DNA of 64,000 bases from Papaver somniferum. Lineage: Eukaryota; Streptophyta; Magnoliopsida; Ranunculales; Papaveraceae. Location of the stretch: positions 75,158,783 to 75,222,782 of the forward strand of contig NC_039359.1 of assembly GCF_003573695.1 (NCBI RefSeq). Direction: 5' to 3'. The position numbers and the translations under genes were made by a program. Positions 33,311 to 45,339 of this stretch are shown here, piece by piece. Numbering within the stretch: the stretch's first letter is position 1; every line of letters starts with the position of its first letter. The notes beneath the pieces are model-generated. The model was not told where the DNA came from, did not search any database, and was given only the letters and a program-made list of their open reading frames with translations.

Positions 33311-33980
33311 TGGGGGAGAGTTCTTAATTGAACTTGTGCTTTATTACCAAATATTTGTGGGGAGTGCGGCTGTGGAATATTGTAGGAGTTATCTTGTATT
33401 TTTGTAAACTCCTTGATGAATACACTGAGTTTCGACTATGTGAAATCATCGAAACAAATTTGATATATTCTCTTTTAGTCATGAAGTATCTCTATGAGAA
33501 TTTCATTATGATCCCGCTAGTTTTCATACCTTTGCCAATTAATATTGACAAAAACGGGGAGAATTATTGTGAAGTTCACACTACAAATACATATGGTTAA
33601 TTACGGATCATTATGTAAGGGGAAGTGGTATTAAATGTGAGATGAAGTATTGACTAAGGGGGAGTGATACATATCAACATAGTATTATTGTCAAAGTTGT
33701 GATACAATTGAAATTTGATGTTGTGTAATAATACTATGACACTGTATAACAATAATTGAGAACAATTGTTTTCTTATTGTTATAGCTACGTATCTTCAAC
33801 AACTATGATACTGAGTTGAACACGTTCAGAATCGCTGGAGTACTTGGAAGTGACGAAGATTTCGAGTAATATTGAAGAACCAAGGAAATAGAGCATTTGG
33901 ATAACAAGCTACAAATTTTATTTATTTTGTAATCCATATGTATTGATAGTTTTGTCACTAAAATTGAAAAAGGGGGAGAT
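33311..33980 (+). promoter_or_regulatory. Cluster of polypurine tracts before LTR B
   Basis: GGGGGAG or close variants occur near 33312, 33556, 33618 and 33658, with the functional one (AGGGGGAGAT) touching the LTR at 33981. Multiple polypurine tracts before the 3' LTR are a described hallmark of Sireviruses. The same series occurs before 53806 and from 63660 on. Confidence 0.7.
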
Positions 33981-35289
33981 TGTTAGAGCACTGCTCGGTC
34001 GAACTTGCAAGCGTTGCTATCTCAAGCTTGTTTGTCAAGTTTAGTTATCAAAACTATAAGTATTGATTTTTTGTCCACTTATAGCTATGTCTCGGACTAG
34101 GATAGTAAGTGTAGTTGAGCTCTAGACTCCACGACGTTCATCGATTGAAGACAAAGAACTACTAAGGGGAGCTTGTGGAACTTCATCAACAAAAGGTATG
34201 TGGAGACTTCATTTATCACTCGGAAGTCTATTTCCTTTCTATCTCCTATTGAGACAAAGTCGTATAGCTATATAGACTTTACTTTATGCACATTTGATAT
34301 TTCGAGCTGAGTTTAACTCGCTTACATATTTTTCGAAATATGTGTTGGTAAACTTTCGCTTTAACCAAGTTCATCTTTTATTCATGACAAAAGTCAAAAG
34401 ATGATCATGTGAAATTCTCTTGGTAACATCTTACATGATTTGTGTGAGACAGTCATTTGATGTAGACTCGGAATGTTTCGTATTGATCATTTGATCACTT
34501 GAAAATTGCTTTGAAGCTAATAGTTTGTATGAGACATCTATTATCGTCTTCTAAGAATGTTTCAATGATTAAAATGAGAGGTTAGAAAAATTAACCATGA
34601 TTGGATATAGCACTATATGCGTACTTATATGCTAACTGTTGCAAGAGTATTCCAAGTCCAGGAATTTAGTATGCATACCGGTATGCGTACTGATTCAACA
34701 ATTGAAGTCCGAGAACCATAGTATGCATACACGTATGCGTACTGATTTCAACTGAGTTCGGTCATGAACGTCAGTACGCGCACTCGTTTGCATACTGGAG
34801 AACAAGACCAGGTCCGGGAACTTAGGTATGCGTACCCGTTTGCATACTTGAGCGTGTTAAGTTCTAAAATCGGTTTACTCGTGAACAACTACATTTATAT
34901 GATAAGGAATGCAATCTTTGAAACCGTAGATATAATGTTCATGAATTGATTCGAGTGAATCAAAAACGATCTTGCTTTAATAGTGTCTTGTACACTTCTA
35001 TGAGAATATAAACAATTGAATAACTCTATAACTAGTTTCATTTGCATCATTTGAACTAGTTGTGAATAAGATGAACCAAGTTGACATGAAAGTGTTCATA
35101 TGGCTAACTTCGGTTAACTATTGTTGAGCCCATATCTAAATACAGATACATTTCATTTGTGTGTAACAAGCTAAGACAATCTAACGGTTGAAAGTTATTA
35201 GCTTGAATCTAATCAGGTTTTCATCTAACGGTGAATATTGAATGCTTTGTTACCAAGGTAACATTGATTGCAAACCCTGATTTAAAGAC

Positions 35290-35296
35290 TATATAA
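35290..35296 (+). promoter_or_regulatory. TATA box of LTR B
   Basis: TATATAA in the context AAAGACTATATAAGGG, repeated in the solo LTR at 58051-58057 and degraded in LTR C (ACTGTATAATGG, near 55145). Confidence 0.6.
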
Positions 35297-37299
35297 GGGA
35301 GAACTCTAGCAACTGGGAAACCTAATCCCCACACCTCCTGTGTGATACTAGTTACGGCTAGAGTCGATTCTCCTTTAACCTAGGTTTTTCTAAAACCATT
35401 ATTGGTTAACGACTTAAAGACTTCATTGGGATTCTAAAGCCATACCCAACTATTTTTTCTGTAGTTGCATGTTCTGATCTTACTTTGTTCTATCTCATTG
35501 AGTACTATCTTTTCTAAGATTTGCTGGAGATTTAATCTCCGATAGGTAAGATAAAAAGTAATCACAAAGCTCGTTGTCTCATTCTTTGTGATTCCACAAT
35601 ATCTTGTTCCGCTACCATATGGTAAAGTTCTAAAATCAGTTTACTCGTGAACAACTACATTTATATAATAAGGAATGCAATCTTTGCAACTGTAGATATA
35701 ATGTCCATGAATTGATTCGAGTGAATCAAAAACGATCTTGCTTCAATTGTGTCTTGTACACTTCTATGAGAATATAAACAATTGAATAACTATATAACTA
35801 GTTTCATTTGAGTCATTTGAACTAGTTGTGAATAAGATGAACAAGGTTGATATGTGTATATGGGGAAAAACGAGTCGCCGGTTTTTTGGGAAGTGAAAAG
35901 ACGAGCGTGCTGTCGAGACTCCTCAGCCGGGAGAAATGTTAATCCTCACATAGATGCACTGCAAAGGGAGTGCTTAGATTCGAGAGATCAATTTGTAGGA
36001 CTCCGGCCTAAACCAAGTCAATGGCCGTTTCAGAGTCAATTCGGTCGCAAAGAGGGAGATGGGTTGATCTGTAGGAGAGAAGCTGAGACTTGTGTGGGAT
36101 CAGTGATGATCAAGGATTGTGGATGTGTTGAAGGTTTCTGCAATTTTGGTGAACTGATGAGTTCGAAATAATTTCTGATGGATTGATGATTTCTTGAGAG
36201 TAGTTACTCGAGAGAACTCTGTGTAGACAATTGCTGATAGATGGTGATCATTCGTTGTCTGTTCTGCTCAATCATGGATTCAGAGACTTATTTATATTGT
36301 CAGAGTTGTGAACACCTTGATCCCTGTAAGTGTGACGGTTTCTTGAGTGAAAGAGTGGGAAAGTGGGAGATCGTGGTACAACCAGTTCCAGGTCGTACGG
36401 AGACTGGGTTGATCATTTACCAACTACTTTGCTAACTCCTCCAACCGTTGACACAACTTACTCACATTTCTCGTTGTGGATGAATCCACGTGCTATAGGC
36501 TGCCAGACCGAAACCATAGTTGTTATCCCCCAATTTGACGTGATTTATGTCTCACGTATCGTGGAGTCTGAGTGAAAGACGTGTATTGATTAATCAGTTG
36601 ATGACTGATTAGACAATGAGTCTAGGTTTTGTTGAATCGAGCATATGTGGTGAATGCTCAGCGATTCATGGATCGAACATGTAATTCTCTGAAATGGTGT
36701 CAGTATTGTAGATTTAGTGATGAATTACTGACCAGCGAGAGCAAGTATCGCTCGATTCGACGAATTACTGAATATTGAGAATTTGACGAGGTTGGTTGGA
36801 TCATGACCAGGTTTTGGCCGTTTGAGCAACCCCAGGTTGGTTGGAGAGAGTTTGGGCCCAATTTGAGCAATTGAGCAAATTAGGTCAGAATAATGAAAAC
36901 GTGTGGGACCGGCTTTGTGCAAGCCCTAAGGATGACTCTGGTCGGTCATGAAGGCATGCACGCTTTGCCATGGTGTACGTGTCTCCGTAATGAGAGTTTC
37001 AGTATTTTCTGATGTGCGTTCGAGCAACATTGTGAATTTTCAGAAGAGTTTCATCTACACTGAAATTCTTGATTTTTGTCAGAATGATCATGTATGCTTA
37101 ATTGATCAACATTTTGCAAATATTAAAATAAGTGTATTTTAACATTTAAAATTTCCGTGGGAGGCCAGCCGGTCGTGTGACCATGTTGGATTTTGGCTTT
37201 TCATGATTCGAGCAAATTTGAGAAGTTATGACGAAATCATGATTTTTGCTCAAACCAAGGAGTTTCATGAATTGAGGAAAATACTAATTATAAAAGACA

Positions 37300-37800
37300 A
37301 GGTATTGCAAGGTATGGGACCGGCCACGGTTAGGGATGGCCGGTCAGCTATGTTGCCCGGTGTCGCACACCTTTCCCTATTTTATAATATTATTTTTCAT
37401 GAATCCGTGAAATTATGGAGAATCCATGAGTTTTGTTGAAACGGAGGAGTTTCATGAGATTAGGGAATAATAATTATAAAAAGCTAGGGATTGTGAGGTG
37501 TGGGACCGGCCACGGCTCGGGCATGGCCGGCCGGCTAGGTTGCCCTTCCCGCACACCTTTCCCTATTTTATAATAATATTTTCATGAATCCATAAAGTTA
37601 TGAGGAATTCATGAGTTTTGCACAAACAAGGAAAGTTGCTAAATTGAAGGAGTTTTTCATGAGTTCATGAAAATAAAAAAATAGGTCAAAATAATGAAAG
37701 AGGCATGGGACCGGCCATGACTAGAGCATGGACGGCCGACCGGTGGGCCCGGCCCTAGTCGTGGCCGGCCGAACGGTGGGCCCGGCCCCTTGGGCGCCTC
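37300..37800. repeat. About 190-bp tandem repeat with GC-rich ACCGGCCA cores in the left LTR
   Basis: GGGACCGGCCA recurs near 37317, 37503 and 37710, each time followed by a palindromic GGCCGGCC-type core. Between units lie CACACCTTTCCCTATTTTAT and AT-rich sequence with TTTCATGA words. The right LTR carries the same array at about 47380-47820. Confidence 0.8.
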
Positions 37801-38044
37801 TTATTATTTTATTATTATTTGTTGTTTTCTCCTGGTTTGCGTAGGATTCCTCATCTATCCATAATTTTGGATGCTCGTTTGTGCATCCGGGTGCTCAGTT
37901 GTGCATCATTGTCGAGTACACTTGCACCATTTTTTATGGGTCTTACTCAGTGATGGTCCAGATGCTCGGTTGTTGAGTATTTATTACTGATTTATGAAAT
38001 TCGGGGGAGAATGATTCATAAAACTGAGCAATAAAGTGAGCAGT

Positions 38045-38345
38045 CATTTATTATCAGTCCATAGAATCAGCTGTGGATTTGACCATGGAATCGGAATAAT
38101 AAAACGATAATTTTATTGCCATCTCGTGGATTCATAGATTTGACAAATCGGAGTAATAAGATAGGTGGTGATGATACCCTTTCATGAGATCAGTCGTGGA
38201 TCCGACCATGAAATCGAAGTAATATCTATTACCATTTCATGAGATTAGCCGTGGATTCGATCATGAAATCGGAGTAATACATTTATCTATTACCATTCCA
38301 TAGAACCAGTCGTGAGTTTGACCGTGGAATAGGAGCAATAAGATA
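38045..38345. repeat. 50-68-bp tandem hairpin repeat in the left LTR
   Basis: About five units each pair ATTTCATG (or ATTCCATA) with a downstream CATGAAAT (or TGGAAT), around a centre such as AGATCAGCCGTGGATTCGAC. Each unit could fold into a stem-loop. Counterpart at 48085-48365. Confidence 0.75.
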
Positions 38346-38404
38346 AGATAGATTATCTTCTAGGAATTCAGTGGTGAATATGACGTAAAATTTAATCTCT
38401 TGCG

Positions 38405-38760
38405 TATAGTCAGTGAATCGGCAAGTGTTGCCAATGTCCTGAAGACGTTTTTCCCTCTCAAAATTTCATGTATGGAGGACCGTCTGAGTCTATAAACGGA
38501 CACTCGACATAGTCAGGGAACAGTGAGTGTCACTGGCCTCCTGAAGGCGTTATTAATTGCTCTCAATCTTACGGAGAACCGCCTAATCGTTCTTCTTTGT
38601 AGAGGCGAATTCCTCTATGTAGTCAGGGAACAGTGAGTGCCACCGACATCCTGAAGGCGTTAAGCTCTCAATCTTACGGAGAACCGACCAATTACGTTAT
38701 TCTACATAGAGGCTATGATGAAATGCCCGGTGTTGAACGCTCCGGAAAGGCATTTCGAGC
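38405..38760. repeat. About 110-bp tandem repeat in the left LTR
   Basis: AGTCAGGGAACAGTGAGTG, CTGAAGGCGTTA and CTCAATCTTACGGAGAACCG recur in order two to three times. The right LTR has the same block at 48440-48760. Confidence 0.75.
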
Positions 38761-38879
38761 GACATATGCATCATACTTCGTAAAACACGAATCATCACAT
38801 GGATCCCTGAAGCCGTGTCAGAAACATGCAGTATCATGATTTTACGGTTTTGACCTTTGTTGAAAATCCACCATCAACG

Positions 38880-41800
38880 TTAAGTCCCATGCTTAGTGAG
38901 GGACAATCATGTTCCACAGTAAGCACTAGATGGTGATTTTCAATGGACAAGAGATCAGTGGTTGAACTCTGTCTACAAAGGCATTCTCAGAATCTCCAAT
39001 TTACTTCAATGAAACCATATGCGAGCAAATATTCGGGTGGAGACCCTGGTAATATGATATAGCGTCATCCCGTGAGAACGGAGAGATGAGGCATTGCTGA
39101 TTTGAGCGACCGAAGGTCTAGTTTTGGTCGGTTTAGCGTTTGCGGGCCCGAGCCCAAAAAAGAAATCTTTGTTTTAGGAAAAGATGTTCGTTCGTTTGTT
39201 AGTTTAAGAAACAAAAAAAATAGAAATGAGTCTAATGATAAAGATTTTGTCTATGCGCTTTCATAGAAGCCAAAATTTTATTTTTTAAGATTTCCAACAG
39301 GGAATAAAATCTCGTTTCAAAGGTGGATGCTCGCTAGAGGGAGCAAAATATATACATATATTTTCAAAGTTACGTGAGTTTCACGTTAAAATATGTATTT
39401 TATAAAATCAATGTTTTGATTTTGAACAACTGTTGAAAATAGACAATTATTCATGGTGAAATAATGTCTGTATGTGAGTTTTCACAATTGTAGAATGGAC
39501 GTCTGTCCAATTTTTGAAAAACCAGTGAATGTTCACACAGTGAAAACTTATGTGAAATTAAGTTTTTAATTTTCAGCAATTTCTAGAAGTAAATTTTTTT
39601 TGATGAAATACTGTTTGCATGGATTTTGTGATCTGGTAGTGTATGCACAAAATCAATGAGTGTTCACTCGATGGGAGTTGCTCACACGGTGAAAATAAGG
39701 TGAACTGTTCACATGATGAAAGTTTCGTGAATTTTTCACTGTTTTATATAAATCATGTTATGGTTTTGAATAACGAATTTTGTTCGTCTTTGTAGGTTTG
39801 AAGGAGCGAACAAATTCTCGAGATTTTAATCACTACAGCTAGTGAAATTGTAAATAGGTAAGAGTTGGATGGTTACCATTTTTGTAGACGCTGTTGTGAG
39901 CATCTTTATTCCATGAATCATTGTTTTGTTGAATCATGCGCTTTGTATGAACGATGTGCTGAAGTAGCCACTTTGCAAGAATGACCCATGATGATACTCC
40001 CAAGGACGGCGTTTCCAGAGATGACATCTCTACGGATGCAACTTTATGAAATTGTACTTTTGGGACCTCTGAGTGATGGTGAGAGATCCTTCATACTGGG
40101 TTGTACTTCTGGTTATTTCATTAGCTTTAACACAGGATGATCGTATAGTGAGATCCCGGATCAATGTAGACTCCATGGAAATGGAAGAAAGTATACGGGA
40201 GCGGAGAACCCAGAAGTAAGGAATACAGGATGTTAGCAAATGACGTGCAGCTCCCAGCCGTTTCTTTGGTGAGTTGTTAGCGCTCCTTGTGTCATGAATT
40301 TTCCCTGCCCGTGCAATTAGGATCACGAGACCAAGGTTTGTTATTTCTTTTCAGACTTTTTCTCCATCGATTGACGACCTCCAACTTGTTCTCGGGCAAA
40401 CAATCCAGCACTGATGAAGAAGTCTATGTAAGCATCTCTTTCGTGCAGACGATCGTGGCATCTCCTTGAATGAAATAATAATAATTATTGTTGCTGATGA
40501 ATCCAGGGAGAAATCATTATAGATAAGCAGCATGTTGATGAAGCGCACTCTTCCTTGGGGCATGGGAATATGGAGAATTCCCGAAATCCCGAACCGAATG
40601 GAGATAGCGGCGTTGTCAATGGAGATTCCGGCATTGTCGAGCCAGAAAATTTCAGACTTCCGCCTTTTAATAGAAATTATGTAGAATCTTCGTCCAAAGT
40701 CGTACTTTCGCGGTCTGCATATGTATCTTCGTGCCCAGAAAATTTCCAAGCTTTATTATAAAATATTGTTGAGTTTTGATCATGTTTAGGGCCTGAAAAG
40801 AGCGAAATAGTAAACTTTCAGGAGACTTTCAGAACTTTTCAGATTGTATGTTGTCTAATGTTTTGGCCACATCTCTTGCTCGTTTCTTAAATTGATTTGA
40901 ATTTTGGATATGTTGTAGAGGACATCCATACGAAGAGAATGGTATATGACCCATCCCTAGATTCTTCACTAATTGCTCCCAGATCGTCGGTTTGTACAGG
41001 AAAGTGTAAAATCATCTCAGACGAGCTTGCTGTAAAACACTCATGTTCTGTCTTTAGACTATTCTCTTGTGTCTTGAATGGTTGGTGAAGGATTTTAATT
41101 TCATTGATTCATTTGAGATCATGACCCCTTGATTGATACATGAGTGTGGTGCTTGCAGTGCCATCTTGTTTCTGTTAGTCGCAGAAACATCACTTCTGAA
41201 ACCCTGGTCACGGGACCATAACTGAGGTTACTCTCGAGAGGGTGTGATGTAATGACCATGGTTTCATGTCCCGGTGGTAGCATTCCTTTTATGATGAATG
41301 ATCCGCACATGAGAGTCTGGTGCCACGGGTCTTGGATTGTGAAACTAATCTCCATGATCAGTGGACCATCAGTCCCCAGTATTTTGTCAAATCTCTCCTT
41401 TTCGTTTTCCTTTCTTCTGGCAAGACCTAGATAGAGGACCCAGGTAGAGAAATTGATGTAAATACCTAGATGGTCAGAGTTGGAGATACCTTGATGAAGG
41501 ACTTAGTGGGAAGACGTGGTGGACATCGATCGACTATGGAAGTTATGAATCCCGTCTAAAAATTGCTGCTTGCATGTTGTATGCTCTGGAAGCTGTAGGA
41601 ACCTCATACGATGTCGGAATTAGATGCTTGACCCCAACTTTTGAAGCTAAGAGACTGAGTTATCACATGAGAAAAGAGTCTCTCAATTCGGAGTTGCAGA
41701 GGTCAGCCAACGAAGCGCACACATTTGTAATTTGTAATCCCATACAAAATTTTCAGATTTCGTAGACCTGACAGTAAAGGCCATATCTTTCAGCTCGTAT

Positions 41801-43611
41801 GTCCGATTGATGCGCCCTTTTGGTATGTTGTGGAAGAGATATATAAGAACATCTTTTGTTGAGGAAGTATTGTCCCATTACCCACCGATTGGTACGTTTT
41901 TGTAAACCCATGACCTGAAGTGTGTTGTATCTCATTTGTAGAAGTGATGAAAACATCTTGTAGAAGACTTTGGTTTATGCCCGTCTGTCGTGTAAGCTTT
42001 GGGAAGACGTTCATGTTACCATATTTTCAGGTATAAACATCTTGATATGAATCATTAGAGCTTGAATAAGTACGATCCATAGAGTAACGCTTCAGAGAAT
42101 GGATAGTTGATGAAGCCGGATGTTGCGTCTGAGGCTGATGAGACCACAGTTGAATTTTCTCCAGAAATTCTTGTTGATGCTGAGACCATGAACGAAGTTC
42201 CTCCACACGTCCTTTTAGATGCCGATACTATGGTTGGATTTGCTCCAGAGATCGAAAATGATAGTCTTTGCTCTTCCATCCAGTGAGCCTTTACATGCAC
42301 GAACCAATTGGTGAATTAAGCATTCCTTAGATGAAGGTATACTAGGATTTCAACCCAAATGCTCATGAATATGACTTCACTGTGAAGTGGTTTCGTCAGT
42401 GAATCAATGTTGTTGTGGCTGATAACAGCGGCGGTCTCCATTCTGGATATGATTGGTGAAGAGAGGAAGTTCCCCAGTCGTGCAGGGCTTTTGATGTAGA
42501 GAGGTTCCGTTTGACGACGTTTCATGGAATCACATCAGGTTGCAATGACTTGTTATGTGGATAACATTTATTTAAATATATTGAATTGATATTTCCAATA
42601 AAATCAAGTCCCCAGTGCATCCCTCATTCACTTAGTAGAGTTGAAGGAGTTTGTAGCATCCATTGATGAATGATGTTGCATCTGCTTAAGAAGTCTTATC
42701 ATGGGATAGTGAAGGCTTATCGATTGTAATTCAGCTATACTTTGATCGTGTCGGTGTTGAACTAGTGTGTAACGTCGAGATATTGTGCTGAAGCTAGAGG
42801 CGTTATTATCGAAGCTGTACTCTTTGATTGGAAGTACAATTCGAAGGCTTCTTATATGCTTGAGTGCTGAAGTGTCGAATGTCTTAGGCTTGATCGTCTC
42901 GGCCCGTGTATCTTCTGTTGATTCGAAATTCCGTTGCGATAGCGGGATTCAACACTTGTGCAGACATCAAAGATTTCTGATACTCGTGGAATTCCTACAA
43001 GCCTATGGAGAAATGCCCAAAGTGTTCTCTTCCATGCTTCCGTCATCTCTCAGTAGTGAATGTCTCGGTGAGATTCTTGATTCGAAGCGGTGTCAGATTC
43101 AACCATTTGGCAAGATACTAATGCAGTGAAGCTAGCATTCATATCGTATTAGAGAGTTGCTAGAAGAATTGAGTCCCCATGCTAGGGTAGCTGATAAAAG
43201 ATTTTTTTGGTGGTTGTAGTAATGATGATAAGGGGTATCGTTCAAACTCGAACTTGTGAAGGTAATGGATTTTTAGATTTAAAAATATATATACAAATAT
43301 TGACAAATTGGTAGAGAGGTACTGGGACTAATGATTCGGCCAATCTTCATAACATAAGGCTTAATGATTTATTCTCAACAATAATAGCTCAAAACATATA
43401 TGGACTCTTATTTTGCCAAAGTCGATTCTCAAAACATTGGTTGTAAATGTTAAGCATGGAACATCAAATCACCTAAGCTAAGCATGACCCATCTAATCAA
43501 ATAACACCCAATTTAATCAAATCATATTTCAATTAATTTTTAATGCAAAAGTCTTAAAAAGAATTAATAAAATTACCCATTTATGAAGCTCGGCCTCCTC
43601 CGTCGCCCCAG
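38880..43611. other. Internal region of the ATATG element, no recognisable pol
   Basis: About 4.7 kb with only short ORFs on both strands. No YVDD-type RT motif, CCHC knuckle or integrase signature was seen. A 48-bp period tandem repeat with an open frame lies at 42128-42270. The rest is described as non-coding. Confidence 0.5.
42128..42270 (+). repeat. 48-bp-period tandem repeat with open reading frame
   Basis: Three diverged units translate to a repeating pattern like ETTVEFSPEILVDA, ETMNEVPPHVLLDA and DTMVGFAPEI. The minus strand is also open across the block (42055-42300), so the coding strand is unclear. Variable tandem repeats next to the 3' LTR are known in Tat-lineage gypsy elements. 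Confidence 0.6.
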
Positions 43612-44754
43612 TGTTGGGGTTTAACTCATCATAGTAAAAATGCTCTCAAAATAATTCATTGATGCTCAAAAGTGTTTTACAATGAAGAGAAATACAAGAA
43701 ATTGATGTAAAACAGAACTATGCGACCCACAGAAGACGTCCAGAATCAACGACAGAGCTGAGTTGCTGTTGTCGTTGAAGAACTACGACCCACAGTAGAC
43801 AGTCGATGTTTCTGTTGATAAACGACTGCTTCTGAGAGTCCGTTCTTCGTGTTCTTCAGGCGTGTTAATGGCAGCAGCAGCAGCAGGTAACTTCTCTGCA
43901 ACTCCTCCTGCGCCTCTCTGATCGCCTCCAAACCTCCCCAAACTCTCGACCAAAATCTTTTCTAACTTCTCTACACCTCTTATATACTTCACAGCTCAAA
44001 GAAATCCCGATAGAATCTCTTTTTTTTTTCTTCTCTGCCGTTGAAACAATAATCACCTCTGTCAGTGTTTGTACGCGTCTGTTAGCTATAAAATAGCCAC
44101 CAAACTCTTCCTATGACTTGAACAGGACCAAATACATGATTATCCAGCGTAAAACTCTCCCAAAATCTCCACAAAATCTTTGAAAGTGCACAACAGGACA
44201 CGTCTCTCTGTTTTAACTTTGATTGCTTCTCCCGGATATTCTAGCCCAATTAAGCCCATGAAATCATCCATACTAGAATTGTATATCCATATCACGTCCA
44301 GCCCATGAGAATCAGTGATTGAATCTCATTAAAACTCGTCCGAAAATCCAACCCTAAATCTGTCTGGTGAAAGGAAATTTTCCCGCCAAAATTTGTTTTC
44401 AAACGGTGAAGGTGACCTCCCCCTTATCCAGTTCTGGTGTCCCTTTAGCACATGTCCGAATTGGGTTACCCCTTATCCATAGTGAGAGTCCGAATAACAC
44501 TTTCCCCTTGGGTGCAAATAGTAATTTTTCTGGGATATTTTCAACACTTTTTCAGGGTTCCTCCGGGGTATTTCTGGGGTGCTTCTGGTACGTTATCTAC
44601 GGAGGTTCAAATGCCACATTTTGAGCCAATTTCGCCGCAAAAGCTTATTTCTCCAAAAACACCTACAAAGAAATAAAATAACCAAATAAGTACAAAATCG
44701 AGCACTAACAATATAAACAATTGGGACAAATTAGACACATAAATGCGTCTATCA
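43612..44754 (-). mobile_element. LTR-like segment of another gypsy-type element, nested
   Basis: On the minus strand it starts TGATAGACGCATTTATGTGT at 44754 and ends ACCCCAACA at 43612, with CTGGGGCGACGGAGG just outside. Start and end resemble Athila/Tat-type LTRs and an adjacent primer-binding site. The 5-bp flanks (CCCAG and GTAGC) do not match, so it is not a clean solo LTR. Confidence 0.5.
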
Positions 44755-44829
44755 GTAGCATGTGAGAAATAAATGACATAAACATGTAAATAATGAGACT
44801 TTCCTGAGTGCGAAACATCTTGATGAATG

Positions 44830-45047
44830 TCTATGTATCTTCTGCATGATCTTGCTTCAACCTCGCCAAAGTTCGAAATTTCTCCAAGTGCTCTGATGAT
44901 GGGATGACGAGTAGATTCTTTCCGAGTGATGCCTGAGGCTCTGAAGGTTTTCAGTGGAACGATGTTGATGACGGTGTCAGCATCTATCAACATTCTTTCG
45001 AATTCATTTCCTCTGAGATGGACTGGTAAGCAGTCCCAGGCGTGCAT
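44830..45047 (-). pseudogene. Gypsy retropepsin-like fragment
   Basis: The minus-strand frame reads CLPVHLRGNEFERMLIDADT then VINIVPLKTFRASGITRKES. This matches the pattern of Ty3/gypsy aspartic protease in Tat-type elements (substrate strand, LID.G...N..P, then a hydrophobic helix). The catalytic DTG/DSG is not intact: DAD is found instead. Retropepsin cuts Gag-Pol in particles; this fragment is inactive and the surrounding gag is missing. Confidence 0.6.
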
Positions 45048-45319
45048 CTCCTTGTTTATGGATGAAGGTTTGAGGTTTGTGCATTTCAGGATTGGTTATC
45101 CTTTCTTTGCGCTTCCGAAGGATCCTGAGAGATTGGAGAAGTATGCTTTTGGTGTGAGGAGGAGTAGTATCAACAACACCGATGTTGGAAGCATGAGTGG
45201 TTTATAGAGTACCACCGTTGTTGCTAATGCTAGCGTTTTTCGGGTTAGGATTTGTAATTGAACCTGACCTAAGATCAACCATTTTGTGGAAATGCGAAAT
45301 TGCAACCGAGAGATTAATC

Positions 45320-45338
45320 TCCCACTGTGGTCTCCAAT
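45320..45338 (-). promoter_or_regulatory. Candidate primer-binding site of the ATATG element
   Basis: Minus strand TTGGAGACCACAGTGGGA begins about 2 bases inside the LTR boundary at 45340. It resembles, imperfectly, the TTGGCGAC...TGGGGA sites of Tat/Ogre-type elements. Confidence 0.4.
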
Positions 45339-45339
45339 T

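Larger units (their letters stand above)
35855..38879 (-). repeat. Left LTR of the ATATG element (3,025 bp)
   Basis: Starts TGTATATGGGG and ends CCATCAACG (the right copy ends CCATCAACA). Lacks about 0.57 kb present in the right LTR near 46275-46860. Contains several internal tandem repeats (listed separately). Confidence 0.88.

Noticed and set aside
43860..43890. GCA/GCAG trinucleotide run as a functional microsatellite
   Set aside because: Only a few perfect units; ordinary low-complexity sequence.
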